Shown: positions 19,913 through 28,749 of the stretch, one piece after another | How positions within the stretch are numbered: position 1 is the stretch's first letter | Layout: the number at the start of each line of letters is the position of its first letter | Assembly (NCBI GenBank): GCA_903920455.1 | Contig: CAIXLY010000062.1 | Location: 1-64,000, forward strand | DNA: 64,000 nt | Origin: an uncultured bacterium | Lineage (GTDB): Bacteria; Bacteroidota; Bacteroidia; Chitinophagales; Chitinophagaceae | Direction: 5' to 3' | Position numbers and translations under genes: made by a program | Notes under the pieces: generated by a model | What the model saw: only the letters and a program-made list of their open reading frames with translations | Told to the model about the DNA's origin: nothing | Database searches by the model: none

Positions 19913-19942
19913 AAGGGGCTCCATCGGGCCCCTTATTTTTTT
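19913..19942 (+). terminator. Rho-independent terminator after the sigma factor gene
   Basis: Stem AAGGGGC / GCCCCTT (extended by further pairs around loop CATC) is followed by ATTTTTTT. It overlaps the last codons of the opposite-strand DsbD gene. Confidence 0.8.
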
Positions 19943-21867
19943 GAAACCTCAAATGCTTTCAGTCCACATGAAAGCCAGGATACATATTCGGAAGATGACG
20001 GGGTATAGCCTATGGGGGTAGTCAGTAATTGCTCATCCGGCGACATCACCACATACCAGGGCTGAGAACTTACATTGAAGTTTTCAGCTTGGAACTGGCT
20101 CCATTTGTTGCCAATGGTTTTGATGTTTGTTTTGGCACCTGATTTTGTGATGTATACCTGTTGTTTTTCTGCAGGTAGAAGCTGCTTATCATCAACATAC
20201 AGGGACACAAGGATGTATTTTTCCATTAGATCCTGTACTTCTTTTTTTGTCCACACATTCTCTTCCATCTTTCTGCAGTTCACACAAGCCCAGCCGGTGA
20301 AGTCAACAAGAATAGGTTTGTTTTGTTTTTTTGCAAGCACTACGGCTTCGTCATAATCTTTTAGCGGCTCATCGCAATTTACAGGTATGGTATAGATACT
20401 ATAACAGACTGGAGGAGGGAAGCCACTCACCAAGCTGATGTTTGCATACGACGTGTTGCTTATTCCAGGTGAGATGTAAAGGGTAAGTCCAAGCACTGCA
20501 AATGCAAATGCTTTTCTTGGCCATCCGATCTTATCTAACTTTGAATCATGTGGGAACATAATCCACCCCATAAGGTAGGCGTATAGACCAAGGAAGATGG
20601 CAATCCATATTCCAAAAAACACTTCTCTTTTTATAAGTGACCAATGTGCCACAAGGTCTGCATTGGAAAGGAATTTTAGTGCCAGCGCAAGCTCGATAAA
20701 TCCGAGAACAACTTTAACCGTATTTAGCCAGCTTCCACTTTTTGGCAATGAGTTTAACCATTGTGGAAATAATGCGAACAACCCAAAAGGCAGTCCTAGT
20801 GCCAGTCCAAATCCTGCCAGTCCAATGGTTAGCGGCCATGCCCCTTGGGTTGCTGTACCAACCAGCAGCGTGCCTAGGATTGGCCCTGTGCAAGAGAAAG
20901 AGACGATGGCCAGGGTTAGGGCCATAAAGAAGACTCCTGCTATTCCTGAGCCTTGTTTGGCATTTGCTGAGTTTGCTAAATTTCCAGGAAGACTAATTTC
21001 ATAATATCCAAAGAATGAGATGGCAAAGAAAATGAAGATGGCAAAAAAGGCCACATTGAGGTAAACATTGGTGGCGATGTCGTTGTAGATCGTTGGACTT
21101 ACATTCCCGATAAGATGAAATGGGATGCTAAATGACACATAGATTAGAAAGATGAACAAGCCATACAGGATGGCTAGGCGTCTTCCTGTTTTTTTATTTT
21201 CACTGTGTTTGGTGAAATAAGAAACGGTGAGTGGAATCATTGGAAAAACGCAAGGGGTGAGTAGGGCAAAGATGCCACCCAATAGACCAAGCAGGAATAT
21301 ATTGAGTAGACTGCTTTTGTCCTCCTTTGATTTATTGCCACAGTCCATTACCGGCTTACTGGTATCTAATCCGGGGATTAGCATACGACTTTCTATTTTT
21401 TTACCCCCTTCCAAGGTCAGCTCAAATGCAGTGGATTCACCGGGGTAGAAGGAATCTTTTTTTCCAAAGGTATAGCTGAGGTTAAGCTGCAGGTTTGCTG
21501 GAACATTAGATTGAAATGAAATGGTTGTAGTGAACTCGGCATTGTTGGTGAAAACCTCAAAGGATTTCCCATCAAATAAACTGCTCTTAACTATTTCGCC
21601 CTTTTTGGATGACCTGAGTGGTTCCGTAATAACAATGGATGAATCTGGTAATGTTATAGAAGCTGCTACCAGTCCATCGAAATCAGCAGATGGTGCATAG
21701 ATCTCCCAGTTATCTCTGTTTTCGGTGGTAAACACCAACTGGTAAGTTTTTTCATCTATTTTTTTTGCTTCAGCCTTCCATTGAATGGATGGAAGTTGTT
21801 CCTGGGCATGAGATGCGCCGATGCATGTGATCATGCAGATGACCCATATAAAAATTGATCTTATCAT
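19933..21867 (-). CDS. DsbD-type thiol:disulfide interchange protein
   Basis: 644 residues: signal peptide ending at ASHAQ, an N-terminal DsbD-alpha-like domain (about 25-160), an eight-helix CcdA/DsbD transmembrane region (about 190-480), and a C-terminal thioredoxin domain whose redox site is CVNC (residues 528-531). The protein should pass electrons from cytoplasmic thioredoxin to the periplasm for disulfide reduction or cytochrome c maturation. The preceding gene encodes a separate DsbD-alpha-like domain and ends 10 bp upstream, so the two are co-transcribed. Its 3' end overlaps the terminator of the convergent sigma factor gene. Confidence 0.92.
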   Translation of the reverse strand: MIRSIFIWVICMITCIGASHAQEQLPSIQWKAEAKKIDEKTYQLVFTTENRDNWEIYAPSADFDGLVAASITLPDSSIVITEPLRSSKKGEIVKSSLFDGKSFEVFTNNAEFTTTISFQSNVPANLQLNLSYTFGKKDSFYPGESTAFELTLEGGKKIESRMLIPGLDTSKPVMDCGNKSKEDKSSLLNIFLLGLLGGIFALLTPCVFPMIPLTVSYFTKHSENKKTGRRLAILYGLFIFLIYVSFSIPFHLIGNVSPTIYNDIATNVYLNVAFFAIFIFFAISFFGYYEISLPGNLANSANAKQGSGIAGVFFMALTLAIVSFSCTGPILGTLLVGTATQGAWPLTIGLAGFGLALGLPFGLFALFPQWLNSLPKSGSWLNTVKVVLGFIELALALKFLSNADLVAHWSLIKREVFFGIWIAIFLGLYAYLMGWIMFPHDSKLDKIGWPRKAFAFAVLGLTLYISPGISNTSYANISLVSGFPPPVCYSIYTIPVNCDEPLKDYDEAVVLAKKQNKPILVDFTGWACVNCRKMEENVWTKKEVQDLMEKYILVSLYVDDKQLLPAEKQQVYITKSGAKTNIKTIGNKWSQFQAENFNVSSQPWYVVMSPDEQLLTTPIGYTPSSSEYVSWLSCGLKAFEVSKK

Positions 21868-21877
21868 GATGGAATGA

Positions 21878-22345
21878 CTATTGTCCTATGGCAATCTTGA
21901 ATGTAACTTCTGATGGAGGTAAACAAAGATCATCATTGCATACCATGAATTCAATATTTCCATTGAGCATTGTTTTTGCCTTTGTTTTGGCGCCAACTAT
22001 TTGTACAAAAGTTACGGTCTTATTATAAAAATTCACTTTGCCGCCCCAAACTGATTCAACCTTACTGATCTTCTTTCCCCGTTCAATTGTTTTACCTTCT
22101 AAAGTGAGCAATGGGTTTGGTAAAAAAGAAATCTTTGTAGGAATTGGGCCTTCAACGCCGCCATCTTGAGCATAGAGGTGATAGTCACCAGCAATAGTTG
22201 CTGTGATGCTCACCTCATATTTTTTTTCTGTAATTTTTTTTGATGAAAAGATCCAAGTTACTTGCTTTGCGGATCCGCTTTGTGAAAACGCAGTTCCAGT
22301 TCCAAGTAAGATCATTAGTGAGAGTAAAACTGAAGATGTTTTCAT
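21878..22345 (-). CDS. Secreted protein with DsbD N-terminal (alpha) domain
   Basis: 155 residues: a signal peptide (about 1-21, ending near GTAFSQS) and one domain resembling the N-terminal domain of DsbD. It has the TWIFSSKKITEKKYEVSITA strand pair, IAGDYHLYAQDGG, and near the end FMVCNDDLCLPP, where the two cysteines match the CxxxxC redox pair of DsbD-alpha. It is likely a periplasmic thiol carrier working with the full-length DsbD encoded 10 bp downstream. purQ ends 10 bp upstream, so purQ may share the transcript. Confidence 0.82.
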   Translation of the reverse strand: MKTSSVLLSLMILLGTGTAFSQSGSAKQVTWIFSSKKITEKKYEVSITATIAGDYHLYAQDGGVEGPIPTKISFLPNPLLTLEGKTIERGKKISKVESVWGGKVNFYNKTVTFVQIVGAKTKAKTMLNGNIEFMVCNDDLCLPPSEVTFKIAIGQ

Positions 22346-22355
22346 AAAGATATTT

Positions 22356-23039
22356 CTAAGAATGAACAGCTTCTTTAACAGCGCTTAGGAAGAGGGTGTT
22401 GAATACTGTTTTCCCATCCGTATTGCCAAGCTTAGAAGAGCAAGCCCTTTCTGGGTGAGGCATCATGCCAAATACATTTCTTTTTTCGTTGCAGATGCCT
22501 GCTATATTATGCATGGTACCATTTGGATTTGCTTCTGGAGTGATATTTCCATTTTCATCGCAGTAACGATAAATAATCTGACGATTAACAATTAGGCCAT
22601 TGATGGTTTTTTCATCCGCATAATACCTTCCTTCACCATGAGCTATTGGAATTTTAAGTGCTTTATTTTCGTCCCCTTTAACAAAAACATTTTTACATAC
22701 GAATTGCTGATTTGTATTTTTTAGAAGAGCGCCTGGCAAGAGGCCAGACTCGCATAATATCTGGAATCCATTGCAGACGCCAAATACCTTGCCGCCACGG
22801 TGGGCAAACTCGATTGTTTGTTGCATCATCGGACTAAACCTGGCAATCGCTCCGCATCTGAGGTAGTCGCCATAAGAGAAACCCCCAGGGAGAACGATAC
22901 AATCTTCAGTGCTAAAAGCAGAGAGATCATTGTCTTTATGCCAGAGCTCAACTACTTCTTGACCAAGCTCATTCCTCAAGGCTCCAATCATATCTTGGTC
23001 GCAATTTGACCCAGGGAAGACAATAACACCAAATTTCAT
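22356..23039 (-). CDS. purQ: Phosphoribosylformylglycinamidine synthase subunit PurQ
   Basis: 227 residues, a class I glutamine amidotransferase. It supplies ammonia from glutamine to PurL for the FGAR to FGAM step of purine synthesis. The nucleophile elbow reads FGVCNGFQIL (catalytic Cys), and the His-Glu pair is in MMPHPERA. The N-terminus FGVIVFPGSNCDQDM is typical of the separate PurQ of the PurLQS form. A -7-like TATTTTTG box (complement of 23055-23062) lies just upstream. No purL or purS is in the window. Confidence 0.96.
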   Translation of the reverse strand: MKFGVIVFPGSNCDQDMIGALRNELGQEVVELWHKDNDLSAFSTEDCIVLPGGFSYGDYLRCGAIARFSPMMQQTIEFAHRGGKVFGVCNGFQILCESGLLPGALLKNTNQQFVCKNVFVKGDENKALKIPIAHGEGRYYADEKTINGLIVNRQIIYRYCDENGNITPEANPNGTMHNIAGICNEKRNVFGMMPHPERACSSKLGNTDGKTVFNTLFLSAVKEAVHS

Positions 23040-23099
23040 GTTATACTATTTGTGCAAAAATATGACCTTTCTTCCAATGTGGCTTGTAGCGATTGAATT

Positions 23100-24065
23100 T
23101 TAACGCAATAATGAAACAATCACCATGCCCCAAAGGATCAAATTGGGCATAAATTGTTTTTTGAAGGAGGTAAACAGTGGGGAGAGCATGATTGAGGCTG
23201 GTATGAGCAATAAATGAAGAAGTTGAGGTAGTTTGTTCAACTCAGCAATGCAAATCAGGAGCATAGCCAGGTAAAGAATCAACACAAGGGAAAATGACTT
23301 CCGATGTTGGATCATCATTTTATTAAAGAAATTTTTACCCACAAATAGGCTTAACCATGGGGTAAAAACAAACACGGAAATGCGAATCCATTCCATTTGG
23401 CTCAACTTGGGCCAAGTGATTTGAAGGGCAAATTCCGGAATAATTTTTTCGATTTTCAGCTGATCAGTAAGGTATAATCCTGTTGCCAAAAAGTAAAAAG
23501 GAAAAAGAAAGCCCAGGCTGGTAAGCAACCATTCTTTCAGTGATGCTGGCCTCATGATGAGCACCGAGGCCGTGAGCCAAACGAACAGGATTAGGAATGG
23601 ACTTCCAAGCGCTGTAGCCAATCCGGTGAAAAATCCTGCGATGAGCAGGGTGTTGTTTGGCTTTGGATTTTTGTAGGAGACAATAAGTTTTTCAAGCACA
23701 ACAATTAATATCGCAGTAAACAACAACATCATTGTAGAGATGCTTACCGGAACCAGGATATTGAGTAATAAAAAAGAGATGGCCGGGATCATTCCTGCTC
23801 GATCCATGATTTTTTGGTTGGTGGCCAGTCTGTTAATCAACAAGGCGTTGGTGAGCAGTAATGCGATTGACCAGATCTTTCCCATCACTTGGTTGCCCAT
23901 GCCTAAAAAAGACATTACTGCAGTGAAAAGTTGTTGCATTGCTGTTGATCCCAGCAGCAATGAAAATGGCTGTGCAGCTTCATGATGCGTGAACTGCGGC
24001 AATGCAGCAAGGCATACAAGAATGAGCAATGCAAAAGGTGTGTTGTTTTTTAGGAGGGATATCAC
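23100..24065 (-). CDS. DUF6427-like polytopic membrane protein
   Basis: 321 residues, mostly hydrophobic, with about nine to ten predicted membrane segments. Short loops and paired stretches such as FTGLATALGSPFLILFVWL and EWLLTSLGFLFPFYFLATGLY give it the look of DUF6427, a Bacteroidota family with no assigned function. The preceding gene (24075-25604) ends 9 bp upstream, indicating co-transcription, and purQ lies 60 bp downstream. I cannot name a substrate or role. Confidence 0.7.
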   Translation of the reverse strand: MISLLKNNTPFALLILVCLAALPQFTHHEAAQPFSLLLGSTAMQQLFTAVMSFLGMGNQVMGKIWSIALLLTNALLINRLATNQKIMDRAGMIPAISFLLLNILVPVSISTMMLLFTAILIVVLEKLIVSYKNPKPNNTLLIAGFFTGLATALGSPFLILFVWLTASVLIMRPASLKEWLLTSLGFLFPFYFLATGLYLTDQLKIEKIIPEFALQITWPKLSQMEWIRISVFVFTPWLSLFVGKNFFNKMMIQHRKSFSLVLILYLAMLLICIAELNKLPQLLHLLLIPASIMLSPLFTSFKKQFMPNLILWGMVIVSLLR

Positions 24066-24074
24066 GGTATATTA

Positions 24075-25604
24075 TCAGAATTCCATATTGGCAAAGCAAA
24101 TATAGTTTTTGTATGCACAGGGAAGGATAATTTGTCTGAGGCCAATCTGTTTTCCAAATTTTGGCATAAAATCAATATCGCTATTCAGATTTTTTAGTGT
24201 TGGCTGACGCTTTGTTTTGCCCTCTGCATCTATGGTTGAACTATTAAGAATCAATTGTCTTTTTTCGCGTTGGTTGAACAAAAATCGAATTTCATTGCCT
24301 GTGTTGAATAACTGGTAGGATATGAATGCATCTGTATTGTCGTCAAACTGATTTTTTCTAATCGTATTGCTCCAGGCCAGTTTACCAGCAGGATTGAAAT
24401 AGAAAACCATGATATTTTCTGCAACATATCTGGTCATGTTGTTTGGTTGCCCAAACCTGTTGTACGGGAAATACCCCCAACCATACATCCTATTGATTGG
24501 GTTATAATAGTAGGGGTTGTATGGGTACATCATGTTGTTGCCATAGAGATAGTCGTATCTGTTCCATGGAGAGGTTCTTGAAGATGAATAGAAGAGCTCG
24601 GATACCACAGCATAGCTGCCATCTTGAAGAGGAATTACATGGCGAATAAAGTGGTCGTTGAATGCGGTTTTTAAATTTCCTGACTCACCTTTTGCTTCTA
24701 GTCTGATGGCCTCGTCAAAAACGAAAGAATTTTCTTTTGAGGCAGATGGGTCAATCTTGCTCCAGGCAATTGAGAATAGCCCGTCAATATTTCCTCTTTT
24801 TTGGCTGTAGAAAAAGGCTGAAATTAAGACCTTCTTATTGAAGTTGTCGATTTTCAGCTTTACCTCATCCAAAGTTTTTCCACTCAATTCAATGGGCATA
24901 ATCTTTATCGTATCATTACTCGCTTGCTTGTACACCAAGTCAAGCTTGTTGATATTTTCCCTATTCCCAGACCTTCCGCATCTGCCAAAGAAAAAATCTC
25001 CATCGTTGTCAACAAGGAAGTCTGTGAACATTCCTTCTCGGGTCGTGGCAGAAAGGGAGAATGTATTTTTTCTAAGCAGCGCCAACTGGTTATCATAAAG
25101 CATGGAAGTAATCAAGTAGTTTTTGTCGCCTTGCCTTTTGATCTTGAAGACTATGATTTTTTTCTTATCATCACTATTGATTACTGTGTATACCTTATTA
25201 TCGCCTGGGCCACTAATTTCGGAGGTATCAAGATCTACCGGGTCCGACATCAACTTCCCAGCACCATTTAGCTTAACCATGGAGCAGTGTACTAGCCCTC
25301 TTTTTTGGTATTGATAAATCATGTAAGAAAAGTCGCTGTATGCAATGAAGTCAACATTAAGGATTCTGTCTGGCAGGAATTCAAGACTTACCCTATTCTT
25401 CAGCTGCATTTCATTATCATAAATGCATATGTCATGTTTGTTTCTGACGTTTTTATAGATGTTGATATTCCCACCAACCTTGCCAATGATTTCAAAGTTC
25501 ATGTCTTTCACATCTTCCCTTTCCACTTCGGAGTAGGCTACCTTTTGGGCGGTGGAGTTCATTTGAAGAAATCCAAGTAAGAGTATAATGATGAGCTTTT
25601 TCAT
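24075..25604 (-). CDS. Secreted protein of unknown function with Tyr/Asn/Pro-rich segment
   Basis: 509 residues, not recognised. A signal peptide (about 1-19, ending near NSTAQ) predicts export. The mature part is beta-rich with repeated short strands and turns such as VDNDGDFFFGRCG and FSIAWSKID, which could form a propeller-like fold (inference). Around residues 350-400 there is a striking Tyr-, Asn-, Pro- and Met-rich stretch (DYLYGNNMMYPYNPYYYNP). No T9SS sorting domain is apparent at the C-terminus. It heads a leftward run into the DUF6427 membrane protein, 9 bp downstream, suggesting a shared envelope role. Confidence 0.75.
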   Translation of the reverse strand: MKKLIIILLLGFLQMNSTAQKVAYSEVEREDVKDMNFEIIGKVGGNINIYKNVRNKHDICIYDNEMQLKNRVSLEFLPDRILNVDFIAYSDFSYMIYQYQKRGLVHCSMVKLNGAGKLMSDPVDLDTSEISGPGDNKVYTVINSDDKKKIIVFKIKRQGDKNYLITSMLYDNQLALLRKNTFSLSATTREGMFTDFLVDNDGDFFFGRCGRSGNRENINKLDLVYKQASNDTIKIMPIELSGKTLDEVKLKIDNFNKKVLISAFFYSQKRGNIDGLFSIAWSKIDPSASKENSFVFDEAIRLEAKGESGNLKTAFNDHFIRHVIPLQDGSYAVVSELFYSSSRTSPWNRYDYLYGNNMMYPYNPYYYNPINRMYGWGYFPYNRFGQPNNMTRYVAENIMVFYFNPAGKLAWSNTIRKNQFDDNTDAFISYQLFNTGNEIRFLFNQREKRQLILNSSTIDAEGKTKRQPTLKNLNSDIDFMPKFGKQIGLRQIILPCAYKNYICFANMEF

Positions 25605-25715
25605 TGGGTTGACTTTCCATATAAAATTAGGTTAACCTAAGTAAACTCAACTTTATCTGAGGCTATTTATGAGCAGATTGGCTATATTTTATGGTTTTTT
25701 TAATTTTTTACCTTT

Positions 25716-25747
25716 TTGTGTTCAAACCGATATTACGTATACCTTTG
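25716..25747 (+). promoter_or_regulatory. Candidate Bacteroidota promoter for kup
   Basis: A -33 TTG (25716-25718) and a -7 TACCTTTG (25740-25747, fits TAnnTTTG) are separated by 21 bp and end 33 bp before the kup start. This fits the phylum's primary sigma consensus; the spacer is slightly longer than the common 19-20. Confidence 0.5.
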
Positions 25748-25780
25748 AGGGCAATATCATAATTCAAATTTTTTTGCACG

Positions 25781-27799
25781 GTGAGTAAACAAATGAATAA
25801 GGTAACCGGAGCAGGGTTACTAATCGCACTGGGAATCATTTACGGCGACATCGGAACATCCCCACTCTACGTTTTTAGCGCCATTATCAACGGTCGAGTA
25901 ATCAGCGAAGACCTCATCCTGGGAGGCATTTCCTGCATTATTTGGACGCTTACCCTTCAAACTACCGTTAAGTATGTCTTATTGACATTAAAGGCAGACA
26001 ATCGAGGGGAGGGAGGAATTTTTTCACTGTATACTCTTGTTCGACGAAGAAAAAAATGGTTGGTTGTGCCAGCTATGATTGGCGGTGCAGCCCTACTTTC
26101 CGAAGGAATTATTACACCGCCAATTTCTGTTACCTCTGCTGTAGAGGGCTTAGCACAGCTTCCTCGTTTTGCTAGCATCACAGAAATGCAAATTGTCTAT
26201 ATCGTACTAGGCATTATAGCGGTCCTATTTTTTATGCAACAGTTTGGTACTGCATCTATTGGCAAGATGTTTGGCCCCATCATGTTCACCTGGTTCGGGA
26301 TGCTTGCCGCGATGGGCGTTTATAATATATCGGCTGATCTAAGCGTACTTAAGGCGGTAAATCCCTATTATGCCATCAAATTGCTCACGCAGTATCCAGG
26401 AGGATTTTGGTTATTGGGGGCTGTTTTTCTCTGTACCACGGGTGCTGAGGCGCTCTACTCTGACTTGGGTCACTGTGGTAGAAAAAATATTCGCATCACC
26501 TGGATCTGGGTGAAAACCAGCCTTATACTAAGTTACCTCGGCCAGGGTGCCTATTTGCTTGGCCTCAATGGAAGGATTTTTGCGAATTCTAGCTTAATGA
26601 AAGACCCTGAATTTATTGCTAACAATCCTACAGTAGAGTTGCTTAGAAATCCATTTTATGTTGCCATGCCGGATTCATTTTTGATTTTCGGAATTATCAT
26701 TGCAACTGCTGCCGCCATTGTAGCCAGCCAGGCAATGATCAGTGGGTCATTCACCCTTATTAGTGTGGCTATGCGACTGAATCTTTGGCCTAAATTCAAG
26801 ATCAACTATCCTACAGAGGAGCGCGGACAATTGTTTGTGCCTGCAATTAATGCTTTGCTTTTTGTAGGTTGCTGCGGGATTGTGCTCTACTTTAAAAATT
26901 CTGGAAGCATGGAGGCAGCCTATGGATTGGCAATCACACTCTGCATGCTTGCCACTTCTATTTTATTCGCCAACTATTTAGTCATCCATAGGGTTAATCC
27001 AATTTGGATCTATCTTTATTTGGCGGTTTATTTCACCATTGAATTTGCCTTTCTAATTGCAAACCTTGATAAGTTTCCGCATGGAGGCTTTGCTACTTTT
27101 GTAGTGGGTGGTGTTTTTGTATTGATCATGCATGTGTGGTACAAATCACGAAAAATTAAAAACAGGTACGTGGAATTTGCACGCCTTGAGAACTATTTAC
27201 CAGTTCTTCAGGAGCTCAGCAATGACCAGACAATCAATAAGTATGCAACGCACTTGGTTTATTTAAGCAGTGCAAACAACCCCAAAGAAATTGAGTACAA
27301 GATTATTCATTCCATTTTAAATAAGAAGCCAAAGCGTGCTGACATCTATTGGTTCGTGCACGTTGATACGTTGGATAATCCGTACACCTGTGAGTATGAA
27401 GTACAAACAATCATTCCAAATGAAGTGATTAGGGTTGAGTTTCGCTTAGGTTTTAGGGTTCAGCCAAAGATCAATCTCATGTTCAGGAAAGTTGTTGAGG
27501 ATATGGTATCAAATAAGGAGGTTAACATCACCTCACGCTATGAAAGCTTACAGCGTAATAATATTGCAGGTGACTTTGAGTTTGTGGTGATGGAGAAGTT
27601 TCTTAGTCAAGACAATGAGCTTCCTTTCTGGGAAAGGGTAGTGATGAAATTATATTTTTGGTTGAAGATGGTCTCACTTTCGGAGGAGAGAGGCTTTGGG
27701 CTGGATGCCAGTAATGTTACGGTTGAAAAATTTCCACTTGTCGTTGCCCCAGTTAAAACATTAAGGCTTACTCGGATTCAGCCAGAGGAAGAAGAGTAG
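25781..27799 (+). CDS. kup: KUP system potassium uptake protein
   Basis: 672 residues: about 12 membrane segments in the first 440 residues, then a soluble C-terminal domain of about 200 residues. The N-terminus has the family signature LGIIYGDIGTSPLYVF, followed by LLTLKADNRGEGGIFSLY and the TTGAEALYSDLGHCG motif. Kup imports K+ with protons across the inner membrane. The start is GTG 25781, or ATG 25793 four codons later; both keep the whole first helix. It is divergent from the secreted-protein gene across 176 bp and ends in a bidirectional terminator. Confidence 0.96.
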   Translation: MSKQMNKVTGAGLLIALGIIYGDIGTSPLYVFSAIINGRVISEDLILGGISCIIWTLTLQTTVKYVLLTLKADNRGEGGIFSLYTLVRRRKKWLVVPAMIGGAALLSEGIITPPISVTSAVEGLAQLPRFASITEMQIVYIVLGIIAVLFFMQQFGTASIGKMFGPIMFTWFGMLAAMGVYNISADLSVLKAVNPYYAIKLLTQYPGGFWLLGAVFLCTTGAEALYSDLGHCGRKNIRITWIWVKTSLILSYLGQGAYLLGLNGRIFANSSLMKDPEFIANNPTVELLRNPFYVAMPDSFLIFGIIIATAAAIVASQAMISGSFTLISVAMRLNLWPKFKINYPTEERGQLFVPAINALLFVGCCGIVLYFKNSGSMEAAYGLAITLCMLATSILFANYLVIHRVNPIWIYLYLAVYFTIEFAFLIANLDKFPHGGFATFVVGGVFVLIMHVWYKSRKIKNRYVEFARLENYLPVLQELSNDQTINKYATHLVYLSSANNPKEIEYKIIHSILNKKPKRADIYWFVHVDTLDNPYTCEYEVQTIIPNEVIRVEFRLGFRVQPKINLMFRKVVEDMVSNKEVNITSRYESLQRNNIAGDFEFVVMEKFLSQDNELPFWERVVMKLYFWLKMVSLSEERGFGLDASNVTVEKFPLVVAPVKTLRLTRIQPEEEE

Positions 27800-27815
27800 C
27801 ACACACAGCAGTAAC

Positions 27816-27848
27816 AAAAAAGCCCGACGAATACGCCGGGTTTTTTTT
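27816..27848. terminator. Bidirectional intrinsic terminator between kup and the LolA-like gene
   Basis: Stem GCCCG-CG / CG-CGGG with one mismatch is flanked by A6 on the left and T8 on the right, so both convergent genes can use it. Confidence 0.8.
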
Positions 27849-27865
27849 GTTGGGAAAGCTTCTGT

Positions 27866-28582
27866 TTATTTAGACACCTTAAATATCGCCTCGTCTATTT
27901 TGCCATTTACCTCAACTTTCGAAATGTTGAGAGGAGCTGGAATCTGGCTGTTTTCCATGGTGAAAGGGACAACAATTCCTTCTGGTAATTTTTGATAGTT
28001 ACTTAGGTTCGTAATTACTTCAACAACTTGTCCACCTGCTGAAATCGTTGATGAATTCCTTACAATATAATATGATGTTGGGTCCACACAGAATATCGTT
28101 GAGGTTCCTTCTTTTCTGTTGATTTTCAAACGGAAGCAAGAAATTCCGTCAACATCTTCATTTTCTATTTTTTCAATGGAATGTCCTTTTTCTTTGTAGT
28201 CAATCAATTCGCCCTGAGCATCCAATTGATATTTGCCATATTTAAGTTGCTCTTCATTGATTGCTTCAGGTTCAGCTTGTCCCTGCATTGGATTGAAGCT
28301 CCAACCCCCCTCATTTGTAATAATTGAATATGCACTCATGCCCATTGCAGTGTATTCCTGTTTTGTTGCCTTGTTGTGAACTGTTGTTGTAATTACCGGA
28401 ATCTCCATTCCCTGGATGCTTATTGATGCCTCCTGACGAATTGAATTTACTTTCTTCCAGTTTTCTTTACCGCCAATGGCCTCGAGATGCTTGTTGATGA
28501 TTTCGTCTGCAGATTGCCCGAAGGATAACGCTGATATGAGCATGCCAAGCAATGAAATGGATAGCCTTTTTGAAACTTTCAT
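27866..28582 (-). CDS. LolA/LolB-like secreted protein (outer membrane lipoprotein-sorting family)
   Basis: 238 residues with a signal peptide (about 1-22, ending SALSFGQS). The mature protein begins ADEIINKHLEAIGGKENWKKVNSIR, the start typical of the Bacteroidota secreted proteins annotated as outer membrane lipoprotein-sorting protein, a half-barrel LolA/RseB-like fold. The body is a series of amphipathic strands (DGISCFRLKIN, STIFCVDPTSYYIVR). No Cys follows the signal, so it is periplasmic rather than lipidated. Real lipoprotein sorting activity is not established for this subfamily. It is probably monocistronic and is divergent from the flavin monooxygenase gene. Confidence 0.8.
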   Translation of the reverse strand: MKVSKRLSISLLGMLISALSFGQSADEIINKHLEAIGGKENWKKVNSIRQEASISIQGMEIPVITTTVHNKATKQEYTAMGMSAYSIITNEGGWSFNPMQGQAEPEAINEEQLKYGKYQLDAQGELIDYKEKGHSIEKIENEDVDGISCFRLKINRKEGTSTIFCVDPTSYYIVRNSSTISAGGQVVEVITNLSNYQKLPEGIVVPFTMENSQIPAPLNISKVEVNGKIDEAIFKVSK

Positions 28583-28749
28583 ATGTTGATTTTTATAAAT
28601 GCAATATACTTTGGAAATTATTTTCCAATGCTATTTGCATGTTAATTCTTATTTGGAAGCGCCGCTATCCAATTTTTTTGGGTCTGCAAAGCCTGCTATG
28701 AAGGATTTCATACAAAACAAACCTTAAATTGCTAATGAATCTTTAATTA

